Of a DNA stretch of 35,115 bases, positions 24,492 through 31,795 are shown piece after piece. Origin of the DNA: Promethearchaeota archaeon (GTDB taxonomy: Archaea > Asgardarchaeota > Lokiarchaeia > Sigynarchaeales > SOKP01); NCBI GenBank assembly GCA_016839635.1, contig JAEOTV010000141.1, forward strand, positions 1-35,115, given 5' to 3'. The notes below the pieces were generated by a model. The model was not told the DNA's origin. It saw nothing but the letters and a program-made list of their open reading frames with translations, and made no database searches. Position 1 is the stretch's first letter. The number at the start of each line of letters is the position of its first letter. Made by a program: the position numbers and the translations under genes.

Positions 24492-25220
24492 TTATCTTTC
24501 TTTTCTTTTGAAAAAGAGAATTAATCCTGCTAATGCCGCTCCAGTTATGACTATAACTACAATACTATAAGGCATATTTTGGGATGAAATTAAACTTGTT
24601 ATTGCTTCACAAACTTCAAGTGTAGGAGCTAGACTTGCTCCACCACCAGTAAAGCCTCCACCTGTGGTACCAGTAACTATCCGCTGATCTGTCACAACTC
24701 TTGCATCTATAGTTATCCCTCCCGCGGCAAATACTTGTGTAGCTGAATTAACGTCATACGCAATTCTGACACCATCAACAATATCTGCAGCAGCAAGAAC
24801 ACGAATTCCGACACATAATGAAGAAATAATTAACCCCAAGTTATACGCATTAGATATTAAATTCAATGTCGCCGCATCGTTTAACAGCAAAGACCAATGA
24901 CCCCCACTAGGAATAAATACACAATCATATTGAGAGAGGGTGTTATTATTTACTTCTGAAATTAAAATGTTTACAGGAACAGGTCTAGGGTTTGTATTCA
25001 AACATGAGGTAACTGATGGTGTTAACCCCGCTGTGGTGACCTTCCAACCCCAAAACTCAAAATATCTTTTAGCCGGGAAATATGTATCTCCAACGCCGTT
25101 AGCCGCTAAAATCATGACTTTATGACCTGGCATGTACGCATTGACAGGAGTAGCAAATATACAGCTAGTAATTGGTAAGAGAGATAAAAAAAGTAGAATA
25201 AATTTAAAGTTTTTTTTCAA
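24492..25220 (-). CDS. Exported, membrane-anchored DJ-1/PfpI family protein
   Basis: Domains in order: signal peptide (about 1-28, FKFILLFLSLLPITSCIFA then TPVNA), DJ-1/PfpI glutamine-amidotransferase-like domain (about 33-205), and a C-terminal membrane helix (about 216-236, IVVIVITGAALAGLILFF) with the positive stop KRKER. The nucleophile-elbow Cys136 is in IISSLCVGIRVLA, and IPSGGHW matches the oxyanion strand of the family. The usual acidic partner aligns with Asp45. So the catalytic domain should face outside the cell, held by one helix, which is unusual because DJ-1/PfpI proteins are normally cytoplasmic proteases, deglycases or chaperones. Substrate unknown. ATG 25220 is preceded by AAAAAGTGAGATG, a weak Shine-Dalgarno. 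A single gene. Confidence 0.85.
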   Translation of the reverse strand: MKKNFKFILLFLSLLPITSCIFATPVNAYMPGHKVMILAANGVGDTYFPAKRYFEFWGWKVTTAGLTPSVTSCLNTNPRPVPVNILISEVNNNTLSQYDCVFIPSGGHWSLLLNDAATLNLISNAYNLGLIISSLCVGIRVLAAADIVDGVRIAYDVNSATQVFAAGGITIDARVVTDQRIVTGTTGGGFTGGGASLAPTLEVCEAITSLISSQNMPYSIVVIVITGAALAGLILFFKRKER

Positions 25221-25357
25221 AAAATTTACATCTCACTTTTTTGGTTTATAGTAGGTAATAATCTGAAATTCAATACATGAATCTTGTTTTCTTTATAAAT
25301 TTACTTTGAGTTTTTTTTACCATCTCAAATAATAAGTTTTTTTATTTTTAAGTGGAG

Positions 25358-25394
25358 CTCTTGCCATGGAAGGGGGTTAAATCCATGGCAAGAG
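25358..25394. ncRNA. Perfect 13-bp hairpin in a GC-rich island, possible ncRNA
   Basis: CTCTTGCCATGGA (25358-25370) pairs without mismatch with TCCATGGCAAGAG (25382-25394) around an 11-base loop AGGGGGTTAAA. The hairpin begins a stretch to about 25470 that is clearly richer in G than the AT-rich surroundings and repeats AAAGGGGGATGA at about 25431. Structured RNAs stand out this way in AT-rich archaeal genomes. The strand is undecided: a minus-strand TATA-like CTATAAAATAATA sits at about 25461-25473. The rest of the 395-base gap (25221-25615) contains only AT-rich sequence and the DJ-1 gene's upstream region. Confidence 0.4.
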
Positions 25395-25615
25395 TGTGAA
25401 TAAATGGCTTATAGTGTGCTCTGTCTTGTAAAAGGGGGATGAAGGAAGCTTGGTGGGTATTATTTTATAGTTAAATATTATCAAGGTGTAGGATTTGATC
25501 CTTATTTTACGATTAATTTTTTATACTTTTATCAGTACAATTGAAGGTCAATCCATCCACCTATTTTTTGAATTTTGTATTATTATCTGACTTTTTATAA
25601 ACACCTCCTTATTGC

Positions 25616-25825
25616 CTATTCATAGAGTATAACATAATCTTTTATTTCCATTTTCCTTTGATACTTAAATCTTTTAGAGCCTTCCCGTTTAATTATATCA
25701 GGACTGCAATTCCAATTGTGATCTATTTTATTTTCGCTAAATATCATACCAAAAAAGATTGAATTACAACAGTTAATTTTTCTCCCGTAGGAAAATTCAT
25801 CTCCACATTCCTCACATTTTATCAT
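25616..25825 (-). CDS. Small cysteine-rich protein, likely zinc-binding
   Basis: 69 aa. The N-terminus MIKCEECGDEF carries a CxxC knuckle; Cys19-Cys20 and a later Cys in HNWNCSP could complete a zinc site. No family recognised. The C-terminal half is basic (KREGSKRFKYQRKMEIK). The ATG has AAAGGATG about 12 bases upstream. It follows the 84-aa gene by 27 bases on the same strand, so the two form a small operon. The size, Cys-rich head and basic tail suggest a nucleic-acid-binding accessory protein of a mobile or defence cassette, which is only a guess. Confidence 0.5.
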   Translation of the reverse strand: MIKCEECGDEFSYGRKINCCNSIFFGMIFSENKIDHNWNCSPDIIKREGSKRFKYQRKMEIKDYVILYE

Positions 25826-25852
25826 AATTATTACATCCTTTCATTTTATTCT

Positions 25853-26107
25853 TTATAGGGCTTCATATTTTCGTGGTTTTTTATTGGTATGTATTATTAA
25901 TTTTTCTGGCATCCTTTCTTTAATTCTTTTTATTACTTTTGAAAGGCCATTAGGACTCTTATAACCCATAGCCATTGACCACTCTGCTACTGAAGAAATT
26001 CCAATTTCTTTCAACTTTTCCAAACACATTTGCTCATATGTTCTTGGAATTTGTTCAACCATCTTTGATCTCTCTTGAAACCGTGTTCTAAATTGTTTTA
26101 AAGACAT
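25853..26107 (-). CDS. Small helix-turn-helix-like protein
   Basis: 84 aa, mostly helical and basic. Residues about 36-66 (SVAEWSMAMGYKSPNGLSKV then IKRIKE) read like a helix-turn-helix: helix, turn at Gly-Tyr-Lys-Ser, recognition helix. The N-terminal 30 residues form another charged helix and the tail NKKPRKYEAL is basic. A DNA-binding role is likely, with no named family. It is the first gene of a two-gene unit with the Cys-rich protein. Its promoter is clear on the minus strand: TTTTATAATTATAAAAGG (26157-26173). The palindrome GGGAATAAATTCCC follows at 26151-26138, about where transcription would begin, so it may bind its own operator. Confidence 0.55.
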   Translation of the reverse strand: MSLKQFRTRFQERSKMVEQIPRTYEQMCLEKLKEIGISSVAEWSMAMGYKSPNGLSKVIKRIKERMPEKLIIHTNKKPRKYEAL

Positions 26108-26137
26108 TTAGTATCTTTCTCTTTGTTTTTTATCTGT

Positions 26138-26151
26138 GGGAATTTATTCCC
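26138..26151. promoter_or_regulatory. Palindromic operator candidate at the 26107 gene promoter
   Basis: GGGAATTTATTCCC lies directly downstream of the minus-strand TATA box (26157-26173) and 31 bases before the start codon of the HTH-like gene, where a bound repressor would block initiation. The same pattern GGGAATTNATTCCC occurs at 20790-20803. Confidence 0.4.
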
Positions 26152-26498
26152 ATTCCTTTTATAATTATAAAAGATTATATATATTTATAAATCTTTTGGT
26201 GAAATTCTAAACAATTCTGTAAGTTTAATTTTCTTTAGTTGAACAGTTTTACAATATTTAATTAATATTGTGAATTTTTTTATAAGGATATCTTATGTTT
26301 AGTTTCTGGGATTAAAAAATATCATAAAACAAATTTATATTACTGAACAATTAAATAAAGGAACTACAACATCTACTTAATATGATACTAATGCTAAACC
26401 TTTTATATCTGAAATTTTTTCATGTACCTATCATAGTGTCTTTTAATCCAATTTTTTAATTTAAAAGTTCGCCTCTTAAACCAAACAAGTGATTAAAG
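26152..26498. other. AT-rich intergenic region with a second palindrome
   Basis: No gene seen. It holds the minus-strand promoter described for the HTH-like gene and a perfect inverted repeat ACAATATT / AATATTGT (26251-26258 and 26264-26271, five-base spacer). The short leader of the 26499 gene ends in AAGTGATTAAAG, a good archaeal Shine-Dalgarno. The remainder is low-complexity A/T sequence. Confidence 0.4.
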
Positions 26499-27062
26499 AT
26501 GAGTTTAAAGTGTGCTTATCATCCTGAGAGAGAAGCAAGTGAGAAATGCGAAAAATGTGGAAAATTAATCTGTCTTGAGTGCAAAATGGTATATCATTTA
26601 ACATATCGTAGTGGCCCCGAAGATAATAGCTATGCATACAGTAGACGCTTTGAACTCTGTCCTCTCTGTTATTATGATAAGAAAATTAATATTTATGGAA
26701 AACAAGCTAAGACAGTAGGGGGTGCTACAATCATTGGTTTAATTATTTTATTTGTAGTTAGCTTAATTATATTTGACTTTGGACCAAGTATACACTCTAT
26801 TATGTTAATTTTTGATGTAATTTTCTTAATTATACCAATTTTGATGATACTCATTACTCTTTACATGATTTTTATTTTTGGTCCAAAAAAGACAGAAGAC
26901 TTCAAAAGTAAGAGAGAAGAATTTTTAAATAGCATAAAACAAATAGTATCAAATCAGAATGACACGGTAGTGGGAAAATTTTGCATTGAATGTGGTAAAA
27001 AAATTGATCCAGATGCTTATATTTGCAGTTATTGTGGAGCAACTGCTAAAAAAAATGGTTGA
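26499..27062 (+). CDS. Membrane protein with B-box-like and zinc-ribbon fingers
   Basis: Three parts. Residues about 1-62 are a cysteine-rich head, CAYHPEREASEKCEKCGKL then ICLEC and FELCPLC, spaced like a B-box-type zinc finger (C-x2-H ... C-x2-C ... C-x2-C ... C-x2-C). About 72-130 are two transmembrane helices. About 160-187 are a C-terminal zinc ribbon FCIECGKKIDPDAYICSYCG. Both fingers should be cytoplasmic if the two helices form a hairpin. B-boxes and ribbons mediate protein contacts, so this may be a membrane-tethered adaptor; the partner is unknown. The ATG has GTGAT five bases upstream (AAGTGATTAAAG), a strong local signal. It converges with the Lrp-type regulator. Confidence 0.75.
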   Translation: MSLKCAYHPEREASEKCEKCGKLICLECKMVYHLTYRSGPEDNSYAYSRRFELCPLCYYDKKINIYGKQAKTVGGATIIGLIILFVVSLIIFDFGPSIHSIMLIFDVIFLIIPILMILITLYMIFIFGPKKTEDFKSKREEFLNSIKQIVSNQNDTVVGKFCIECGKKIDPDAYICSYCGATAKKNG

Positions 27063-27108
27063 TGTCATTATTTCCTTTTGTTTATTTCATAAAAATTAAA
27101 AAATCTTT

Positions 27109-27597
27109 TTAACTTCTTTTATCCATTAATTCCGTGAAAGAACTGTTTTCTTTAATAACATTTAATACTATATGGGTATTAGTACGTTCGACATAAGGAG
27201 ATGTATGAATTTTTTTTATCATTTTACTTAGATCCTCTCGATTTTGAAATCTTGCAAGGATTAAAGCATCGTATTCTCCTGTAATATCGTACACTGCAAA
27301 GATATTTGGGTTTTCGGCAATATCTTGTTCAACCTCTAACATTTTTCCTTTAGATATTGTTAATTCAATAAGTGCAATAATGTCATATCCAATTTTTTCA
27401 AAATCAATTTGAGCTCCATAATTTTTTATTATCCCTCTTGCATCCAGACCCTCAATATGATTTTTAATAGTTACAGGGGATTTATTGCCTAGTCCTTTTG
27501 CAAGTTGACGAAGTGAGATTCGACTATCTAAAGTTAATTTTTTTAGGATCTCAATATCTAATTCAGAAAGATTTTCAAATTTAGAATTCACTGTCAT
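27109..27597 (-). CDS. Lrp/AsnC family transcription regulator
   Basis: 162 aa with the standard build: N-terminal helix-turn-helix (about 10-58; LDIEILKKLTLDSRISLRQLAKGL then SPVTIKNHIEGLDARGII) and a C-terminal RAM/effector domain (about 70-150) with the GEYDALILARF strand. These proteins form dimers and octamers and respond to amino acids such as glutamine, leucine or lysine. It is divergent from glnA, and a 14-base palindrome lies just upstream of its own promoter, so it probably regulates itself and perhaps glnA. That target is inferred from position. Start ATG at 27597. Confidence 0.93.
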   Translation of the reverse strand: MTVNSKFENLSELDIEILKKLTLDSRISLRQLAKGLGNKSPVTIKNHIEGLDARGIIKNYGAQIDFEKIGYDIIALIELTISKGKMLEVEQDIAENPNIFAVYDITGEYDALILARFQNREDLSKMIKKIHTSPYVERTNTHIVLNVIKENSSFTELMDKRS

Positions 27598-27630
27598 AAT
27601 TTAGTAAGGTATATTATAATATTTTGATAG

Positions 27631-27644
27631 TGGACAATTGTCCA
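27631..27644. promoter_or_regulatory. Perfect 14-bp palindrome, likely Lrp-type operator
   Basis: TGGACAATTGTCCA lies 34 bases upstream of the lrp-like start codon, immediately next to its minus-strand TATA region (ATATTATAATATACC, about 27607-27621). Lrp/AsnC regulators bind short palindromes of about this size next to their own promoters. Confidence 0.55.
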
Positions 27645-27665
27645 TAAGTCTGTTGATAAATTATC

Positions 27666-27713
27666 CGAATGATCATTATTTAGTGCGACAAAAATTATCA
27701 AGTAAATCATTCG
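27666..27713. promoter_or_regulatory. Inverted repeat upstream of glnA
   Basis: CGAATGAT (27666-27673) and ATCATTCG (27706-27713) are exact inverted copies 32 bases apart, and the first overlaps the self-palindrome AATGATCATT. The pair sits 80-130 bases upstream of the glnA TATA box. Possible second binding site for the divergent regulator; no experiment supports this. Confidence 0.35.
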
Positions 27714-27794
27714 TTCACAATAATAAAATATTTCTGATCATTTATAAGTTTTTTCTTCCATAAATGTAAACGTATGAACTAGTTGACGCGAAGA

Positions 27795-27808
27795 TTTTTA
27801 TATATATG
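27795..27808 (+). promoter_or_regulatory. glnA TATA box
   Basis: TTTTTATATATATG preceded by purine-rich GCGAAGA (a BRE-like position) is the best archaeal promoter in the region. Transcription would begin near 27830 and give a leader of about 48 bases before the glnA ATG. Confidence 0.5.
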
Positions 27809-27877
27809 ATCATATTTATTACTCAAATCTTAATAGTTTGTATGAAAAATATTTGTAAGATAAATTGAATAAAGAAA

Positions 27878-29224
27878 ATGATTGAAAAAAACAACCCGAA
27901 AAGAAAGGATTTATGTAATTCAGTAATAGAAAAGATAAAAGAGGAAGATATTAAATTCATTTATCTGCAATTTACTGATATCCATGGAATTATAAAATCA
28001 TTCGAGATTAATGCAAAACGGATTGAGGATATCTTTGAAGTTGGAGAGAATTTCGATGGAAGCTCAATAACTGGATATGGTGCGATTGAAGAAAGTGATA
28101 AAGTTGCACTTCCCGATCCAAGCACATTTTATCTCTTACCATGGAGGAAGGAGAAGAAGGTAGCTCGAGTTATTTGTGATATCTATAAACCTGATGGAGA
28201 ACGATATGAAGGAGATCCTAGATATATTTTACAGCGTTCTGTAGATAAAGCAAAAAAGCATGGTTATACATATTATTGTGCTCCAGAAATGGAGTTTTTT
28301 GTACTTACTCCTGATACTAAGCAAGAATTCAAACCTTCAGATCTAAGAGGATATTTCGATTTGACATATGATATTAGTGAAATGATGAGATATCAAATTG
28401 CAGAATATTGTGATGCAATGGGTATTAATGTGGAATGTATTCATCATGAAGTTGCTTATGGACAACATGAGATAGATTTTCGCTATGATGAGGCGGTCAA
28501 TACAGCGGATAACACGATAACAATTAAAACAATAGTTAAGACCGTCGCTGCGAATCAAAACCTGGTAGGCACCTTCATGGCAAAACCCTTTCATGGAATA
28601 AATGGTTCAGGAATGCATGTACACCAATCTTTATGGAATAACGGAAATAATGTATTCTATGATGAAAATGATAGAGATAATATTTCACATATAATGAAAA
28701 AATGGATTGCAGGTCAATTAAAACATTCCCGGGCAATGTGTGCTGTTTTAAGTAGTTGGCCAAACTCCTACAAAAGACTTGTACCAGGTTATGAGGCTCC
28801 AGTTTACCTAGCATGGGGTTTCAGGAATAGATCACCACTAATTAGAGTTCCTGATTTTCATGAACGTCCAAATGCTGCAAGATGTGAGATTCGGTGTCCA
28901 GATCCATCTGGAAATCCATATCTTCAATTTAGTGTCCTCTTAACTGCGGGGTTAGATGGTATATTATCAGAAAATATAAAAATTTCTGAACCAACTGACA
29001 GAAATGTATATCATTTATCCTCCAAAGAGATGGAAAAGGAAGGGATAGTATCTTTGCCTGGGAGTCTTTATGAAGCTTTAAATGAATTTAAAAATTCTGA
29101 ACTAATGAAAGAAGTATTCGGGGAAACAGCATTCAAAAACTACTATTATGCAAAACTTGAGGAATATGATGCTTATAGAGTAGTTGTCTCTGAGTGGGAA
29201 AGAAATCGCTATATAAGATTATAA
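27878..29224 (+). CDS. glnA: Glutamine synthetase type I
   Basis: Makes glutamine from glutamate, ammonia and ATP. All GSI motifs are present: FDGSSITGYGAIEESD (about 66-81), the metal-binding EMEFFVLTPD, GQHEIDFRYDEA, NGSGMHVHQSLW, NRSPLIRVP, and the C-terminal VVSEWERNRY. 448 aa is the alpha (short) form. The segment that in adenylylated beta-type enzymes carries the modified Tyr (LYDLPPEE) reads VYHLSSKE here, so control by adenylylation is unlikely; feedback by glutamine or gene-level control is more likely (known for the alpha group). Start ATG with an AT-rich leader. The divergent Lrp-type gene and palindromes upstream suggest control by nitrogen status. Confidence 0.97.
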   Translation: MIEKNNPKRKDLCNSVIEKIKEEDIKFIYLQFTDIHGIIKSFEINAKRIEDIFEVGENFDGSSITGYGAIEESDKVALPDPSTFYLLPWRKEKKVARVICDIYKPDGERYEGDPRYILQRSVDKAKKHGYTYYCAPEMEFFVLTPDTKQEFKPSDLRGYFDLTYDISEMMRYQIAEYCDAMGINVECIHHEVAYGQHEIDFRYDEAVNTADNTITIKTIVKTVAANQNLVGTFMAKPFHGINGSGMHVHQSLWNNGNNVFYDENDRDNISHIMKKWIAGQLKHSRAMCAVLSSWPNSYKRLVPGYEAPVYLAWGFRNRSPLIRVPDFHERPNAARCEIRCPDPSGNPYLQFSVLLTAGLDGILSENIKISEPTDRNVYHLSSKEMEKEGIVSLPGSLYEALNEFKNSELMKEVFGETAFKNYYYAKLEEYDAYRVVVSEWERNRYIRL

Positions 29225-29244
29225 CTTTCTATTTTTTTTTTCTA

Positions 29245-29496
29245 TTAAAATAATTCAGGGTACATGTTTTCGATATCATCCATAGTGTCAAATAGCATAT
29301 TATATAATTTTAAGCTATCATATGCAGGAGTATTGTCCATTATATGATCTAAAATCTTATTAGCAATTCTCTTGTCATTTTCAGTATAATTCTCCGATTT
29401 AGATTTGAACAAAATTTGAAATTCTTCTATCAACCATATTAATTCTTTTTTCAGATTTTCTTCCATAATTTCATGATATCTAAGACTAACTTTCAT
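29245..29496 (-). CDS. Small acidic helical protein
   Basis: 83 aa, almost all helical, acidic, with segments such as EENLKKELIWLIEEFQILFK and NMLFDTMDDIENMYPELF. No cysteines, no membrane helix and no recognised family. It is convergent with glnA 20 bases away (T-run between them). The ATG at 29496 lies downstream of a minus-strand AT-rich promoter-like region (AAATTGAATTTATATAATT). The open frame over its full length, with good amphipathic spacing, makes it a plausible gene. Confidence 0.55.
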   Translation of the reverse strand: MKVSLRYHEIMEENLKKELIWLIEEFQILFKSKSENYTENDKRIANKILDHIMDNTPAYDSLKLYNMLFDTMDDIENMYPELF

Positions 29497-29731
29497 TAAA
29501 ATACCTCAACCCTATAAAAATTATATAAATTCAATTTTTACTTATGTTAAAAGAATAAAAACAGCTATTAATAATTTTTATAGACCAATTTTTACCACCT
29601 ATTGATTATTAATTAAGATATAACTCAACTATAAGAGATTTCAGAATCTTTAAATAACTACTTAGTATTAGTATATTAACTTGAATTTTAAAATTCAAAC
29701 GCGAAATTCTAACTAAAATAGGTTGTTTTAA

Positions 29732-30757
29732 ATGTTTAGTTCACGAGATCATGTTCAAAATTTCTATATAAATATAGCTATTACTATAGGGATTGGAGGA
29801 AGCATTTTTTTTATTGGGACAATAATTTCCTTTAACGTATTTTTATTTTTACCTGGAGATCCCGTCTATGCGTTATTGGAAGCTATAGGTATAATTGATC
29901 CTTTACCTGAAGTTGTTGCAGCATACCGACATCAACTTGGGTTTGATCTTCCTATTTTTCTACGGTATTTTAGATATTTAGGTGATATAATTACTGGAAA
30001 TTGGGGTGTATCAGTTTCAGTTGCTAGACAAACCCCTACTTGGGAGCTTATTGCTACTCGATTCCCTCGAACTATAGATTTAATGATGGTTTCTAGTATA
30101 ATTGCAGTTGGATGTGGAGTTATTTTAGGGAGGTTCTTAGCAAAACATAGAGGATCAATCCAGGATAGATTAATTCAATTAGCATGCATTATCGGTATTT
30201 CACTTCCTATATTTTTCCTCGGCATGGTATTTCAATATACTTTAGCATTTCGATTTCCTATTTTTCCGGGCACATACTATAAGAATATCGATTTTGAGGA
30301 TCCCCCTTTTGTAACAGGTTTTTACATGATTGATGCTCTAATATCAGGAGAATTTTATAAAATACCAGACTATATATATCACTTAATTCTACCAGCTACT
30401 TGCTTAACTCTAGTTTCCTTTTCAATAGTGACAATTATAACTCGTTCTTACAAGATAAATCAATCAAGGGACAAATCAGTAATCTCAAATTCAGTTGTAA
30501 CTGGATTTTTATTTGGATTCGTATTTATGTTTACATTATTAGTAGAAATTACGTTTGGATTAAATGGTTTCGGTTCACTTCTGGTAGAGGCAATAGGTTT
30601 AATAGATTACTGGCTTATTTCTGCAATCCTGAATGTATTGATAATAATGTTTGTAATTATTACTCTAATCTCTAATTTGGGTTATAATTTGCATAAATTT
30701 CGAAAAGAAAAATATTCGAGTTATAGAAATGAATCAAACTTAGAGGAGGATATATAA
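29732..30757 (+). CDS. Dpp/Opp-type ABC permease B-like, without EAA loop
   Basis: Homologue of DppB/OppB, the first membrane subunit of peptide ABC importers. It has six helices and the family marks SFNVFLFLPGDPVYALL, RHQLGFDLPIFLRYFRYLGD, GNWGVSVS and LIATRFPRTIDL. A large loop of about 40 residues (190-230) lies outside. Normal members then have a cytoplasmic coupling helix (in E. coli DppB as I recall, TRSSMLEVLGEDYIRTARAKG). Here TRSYKINQSRDKSVISNSVV joins directly to the last helices, about 23 residues shorter, with no EAA-G sequence. So contact with the ATPase looks lost or different. The ATG follows AGGTTGTTTTAA. It abuts the C-type gene, so they are co-transcribed. No peptide-binding protein or ATPase is beside it. 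Confidence 0.85.
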   Translation: MFSSRDHVQNFYINIAITIGIGGSIFFIGTIISFNVFLFLPGDPVYALLEAIGIIDPLPEVVAAYRHQLGFDLPIFLRYFRYLGDIITGNWGVSVSVARQTPTWELIATRFPRTIDLMMVSSIIAVGCGVILGRFLAKHRGSIQDRLIQLACIIGISLPIFFLGMVFQYTLAFRFPIFPGTYYKNIDFEDPPFVTGFYMIDALISGEFYKIPDYIYHLILPATCLTLVSFSIVTIITRSYKINQSRDKSVISNSVVTGFLFGFVFMFTLLVEITFGLNGFGSLLVEAIGLIDYWLISAILNVLIIMFVIITLISNLGYNLHKFRKEKYSSYRNESNLEEDI

Positions 30758-31624
30758 ATGGAAAGAACAACCAATGAAATAAGTACGGAGGAGAGTATTA
30801 AAGAATTTTTACTTAGAAAGCTAAGATCTCCATTTATAATTGTAGGATTAATTTTAGTTGTGTTATTTGTTTTAATATCAATAGTCCCCCAAATATTTAC
30901 TCCATATACCCTCCTAGAAGCATTTCAATCTCAACCGGGAGCATGGAATCCACCTTCTCCTGCGCATCCACTTGGACAATCAGAATTAGGTTATGATGTT
31001 GCTGCGGGGATAGTCTATAGTATCCCTACATCATTAGCGTTAGGTGGTATAGCAGTAATTATTGGTTTAGGTGGAGGAATTTTATTTGGATATCTTGCTG
31101 GAAGATTTAATTGGAAAATTTATACCATAATAATGGCAGGTATGATCTTTTTCTATATCCTCCCAGCAATAATAATTATAATAATAATTAATGAAACAAC
31201 TTATGATCCTACTTCTTCGAGAGTAGTGTTAACTTTAGGGGTATTACTTATTCCAAGTTTTACAAGAATAATTGCTAATCATGTATCTCGGAAATTGGAG
31301 CCGACCTATTTGTTCAAAAATGTTGTTTGTTATATTCCTTTACATTTCGGAATCTCGATTCTAATCTTTGAGTCACTTGGCTATTTAGGAATTTTAAATC
31401 CATCCATTCCTACCTTAGGCAATCTTATCAATTTTGCTAGAACGAATTTATATAGTGCACCATGGGCTAGCTTTTATCCCGGAATTACAATTTTTGGAAT
31501 GGCATTGAGCTTTTTTCTTTTATACATAGGACTTCAAGATTATGGGCACACTTCTAGGGCTTCTGAAATGAGATTTTGGAGATCTAAAAAGAATTCTGAA
31601 TCTTTGGGAGATATTGACAAATAA
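30758..31624 (+). CDS. Dpp/Opp-type ABC permease C-like, without EAA loop
   Basis: Partner of the preceding gene, homologous to DppC/OppC. The N-terminal cytoplasmic segment and first helix are followed by the periplasmic signature PSPAHPLGQSELGYDV (compare HPLGTDxxGRD in normal members) and a helix pack with GGILFGYLAGRF. The C-terminal end APWASFYPGITIFGMAL is family-like. The cytoplasmic stretch between VSRKLEPTYLF and SLGYLGILNPSIPTLGNLI is about 20 residues shorter than in normal DppC and lacks the coupling helix (usually EAARALGAS). The start ATG has the strong Shine-Dalgarno GAGGAGGA, and the gene begins directly after the previous stop. Substrate could be peptides, but that rests only on homology. 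Confidence 0.85.
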   Translation: MERTTNEISTEESIKEFLLRKLRSPFIIVGLILVVLFVLISIVPQIFTPYTLLEAFQSQPGAWNPPSPAHPLGQSELGYDVAAGIVYSIPTSLALGGIAVIIGLGGGILFGYLAGRFNWKIYTIIMAGMIFFYILPAIIIIIIINETTYDPTSSRVVLTLGVLLIPSFTRIIANHVSRKLEPTYLFKNVVCYIPLHFGISILIFESLGYLGILNPSIPTLGNLINFARTNLYSAPWASFYPGITIFGMALSFFLLYIGLQDYGHTSRASEMRFWRSKKNSESLGDIDK

Positions 31625-31795
31625 AATAAATCAAAAAAATATTTTTTTTTTACTCTTTATAGAACCATTCTCCTTATCACAATATCTATTTTTACCTTTT
31701 AGTCCATAATCTTTATATTATAAATTTATTTTATAGTATTAATTAAATTTTTTAAAAATAAAAAGCGTAAATCTAAGATAAATGAGTTGATTTAA

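Noticed and set aside
25404..25544. Third UGA-containing frame (13 codons, UGA, 33 codons) on the plus strand in the GC-rich island
   Set aside because: It has no similarity to the two micro-genes, no Shine-Dalgarno and no SECIS-like element after the stop. Its overlap with the hairpin locus makes chance more likely.
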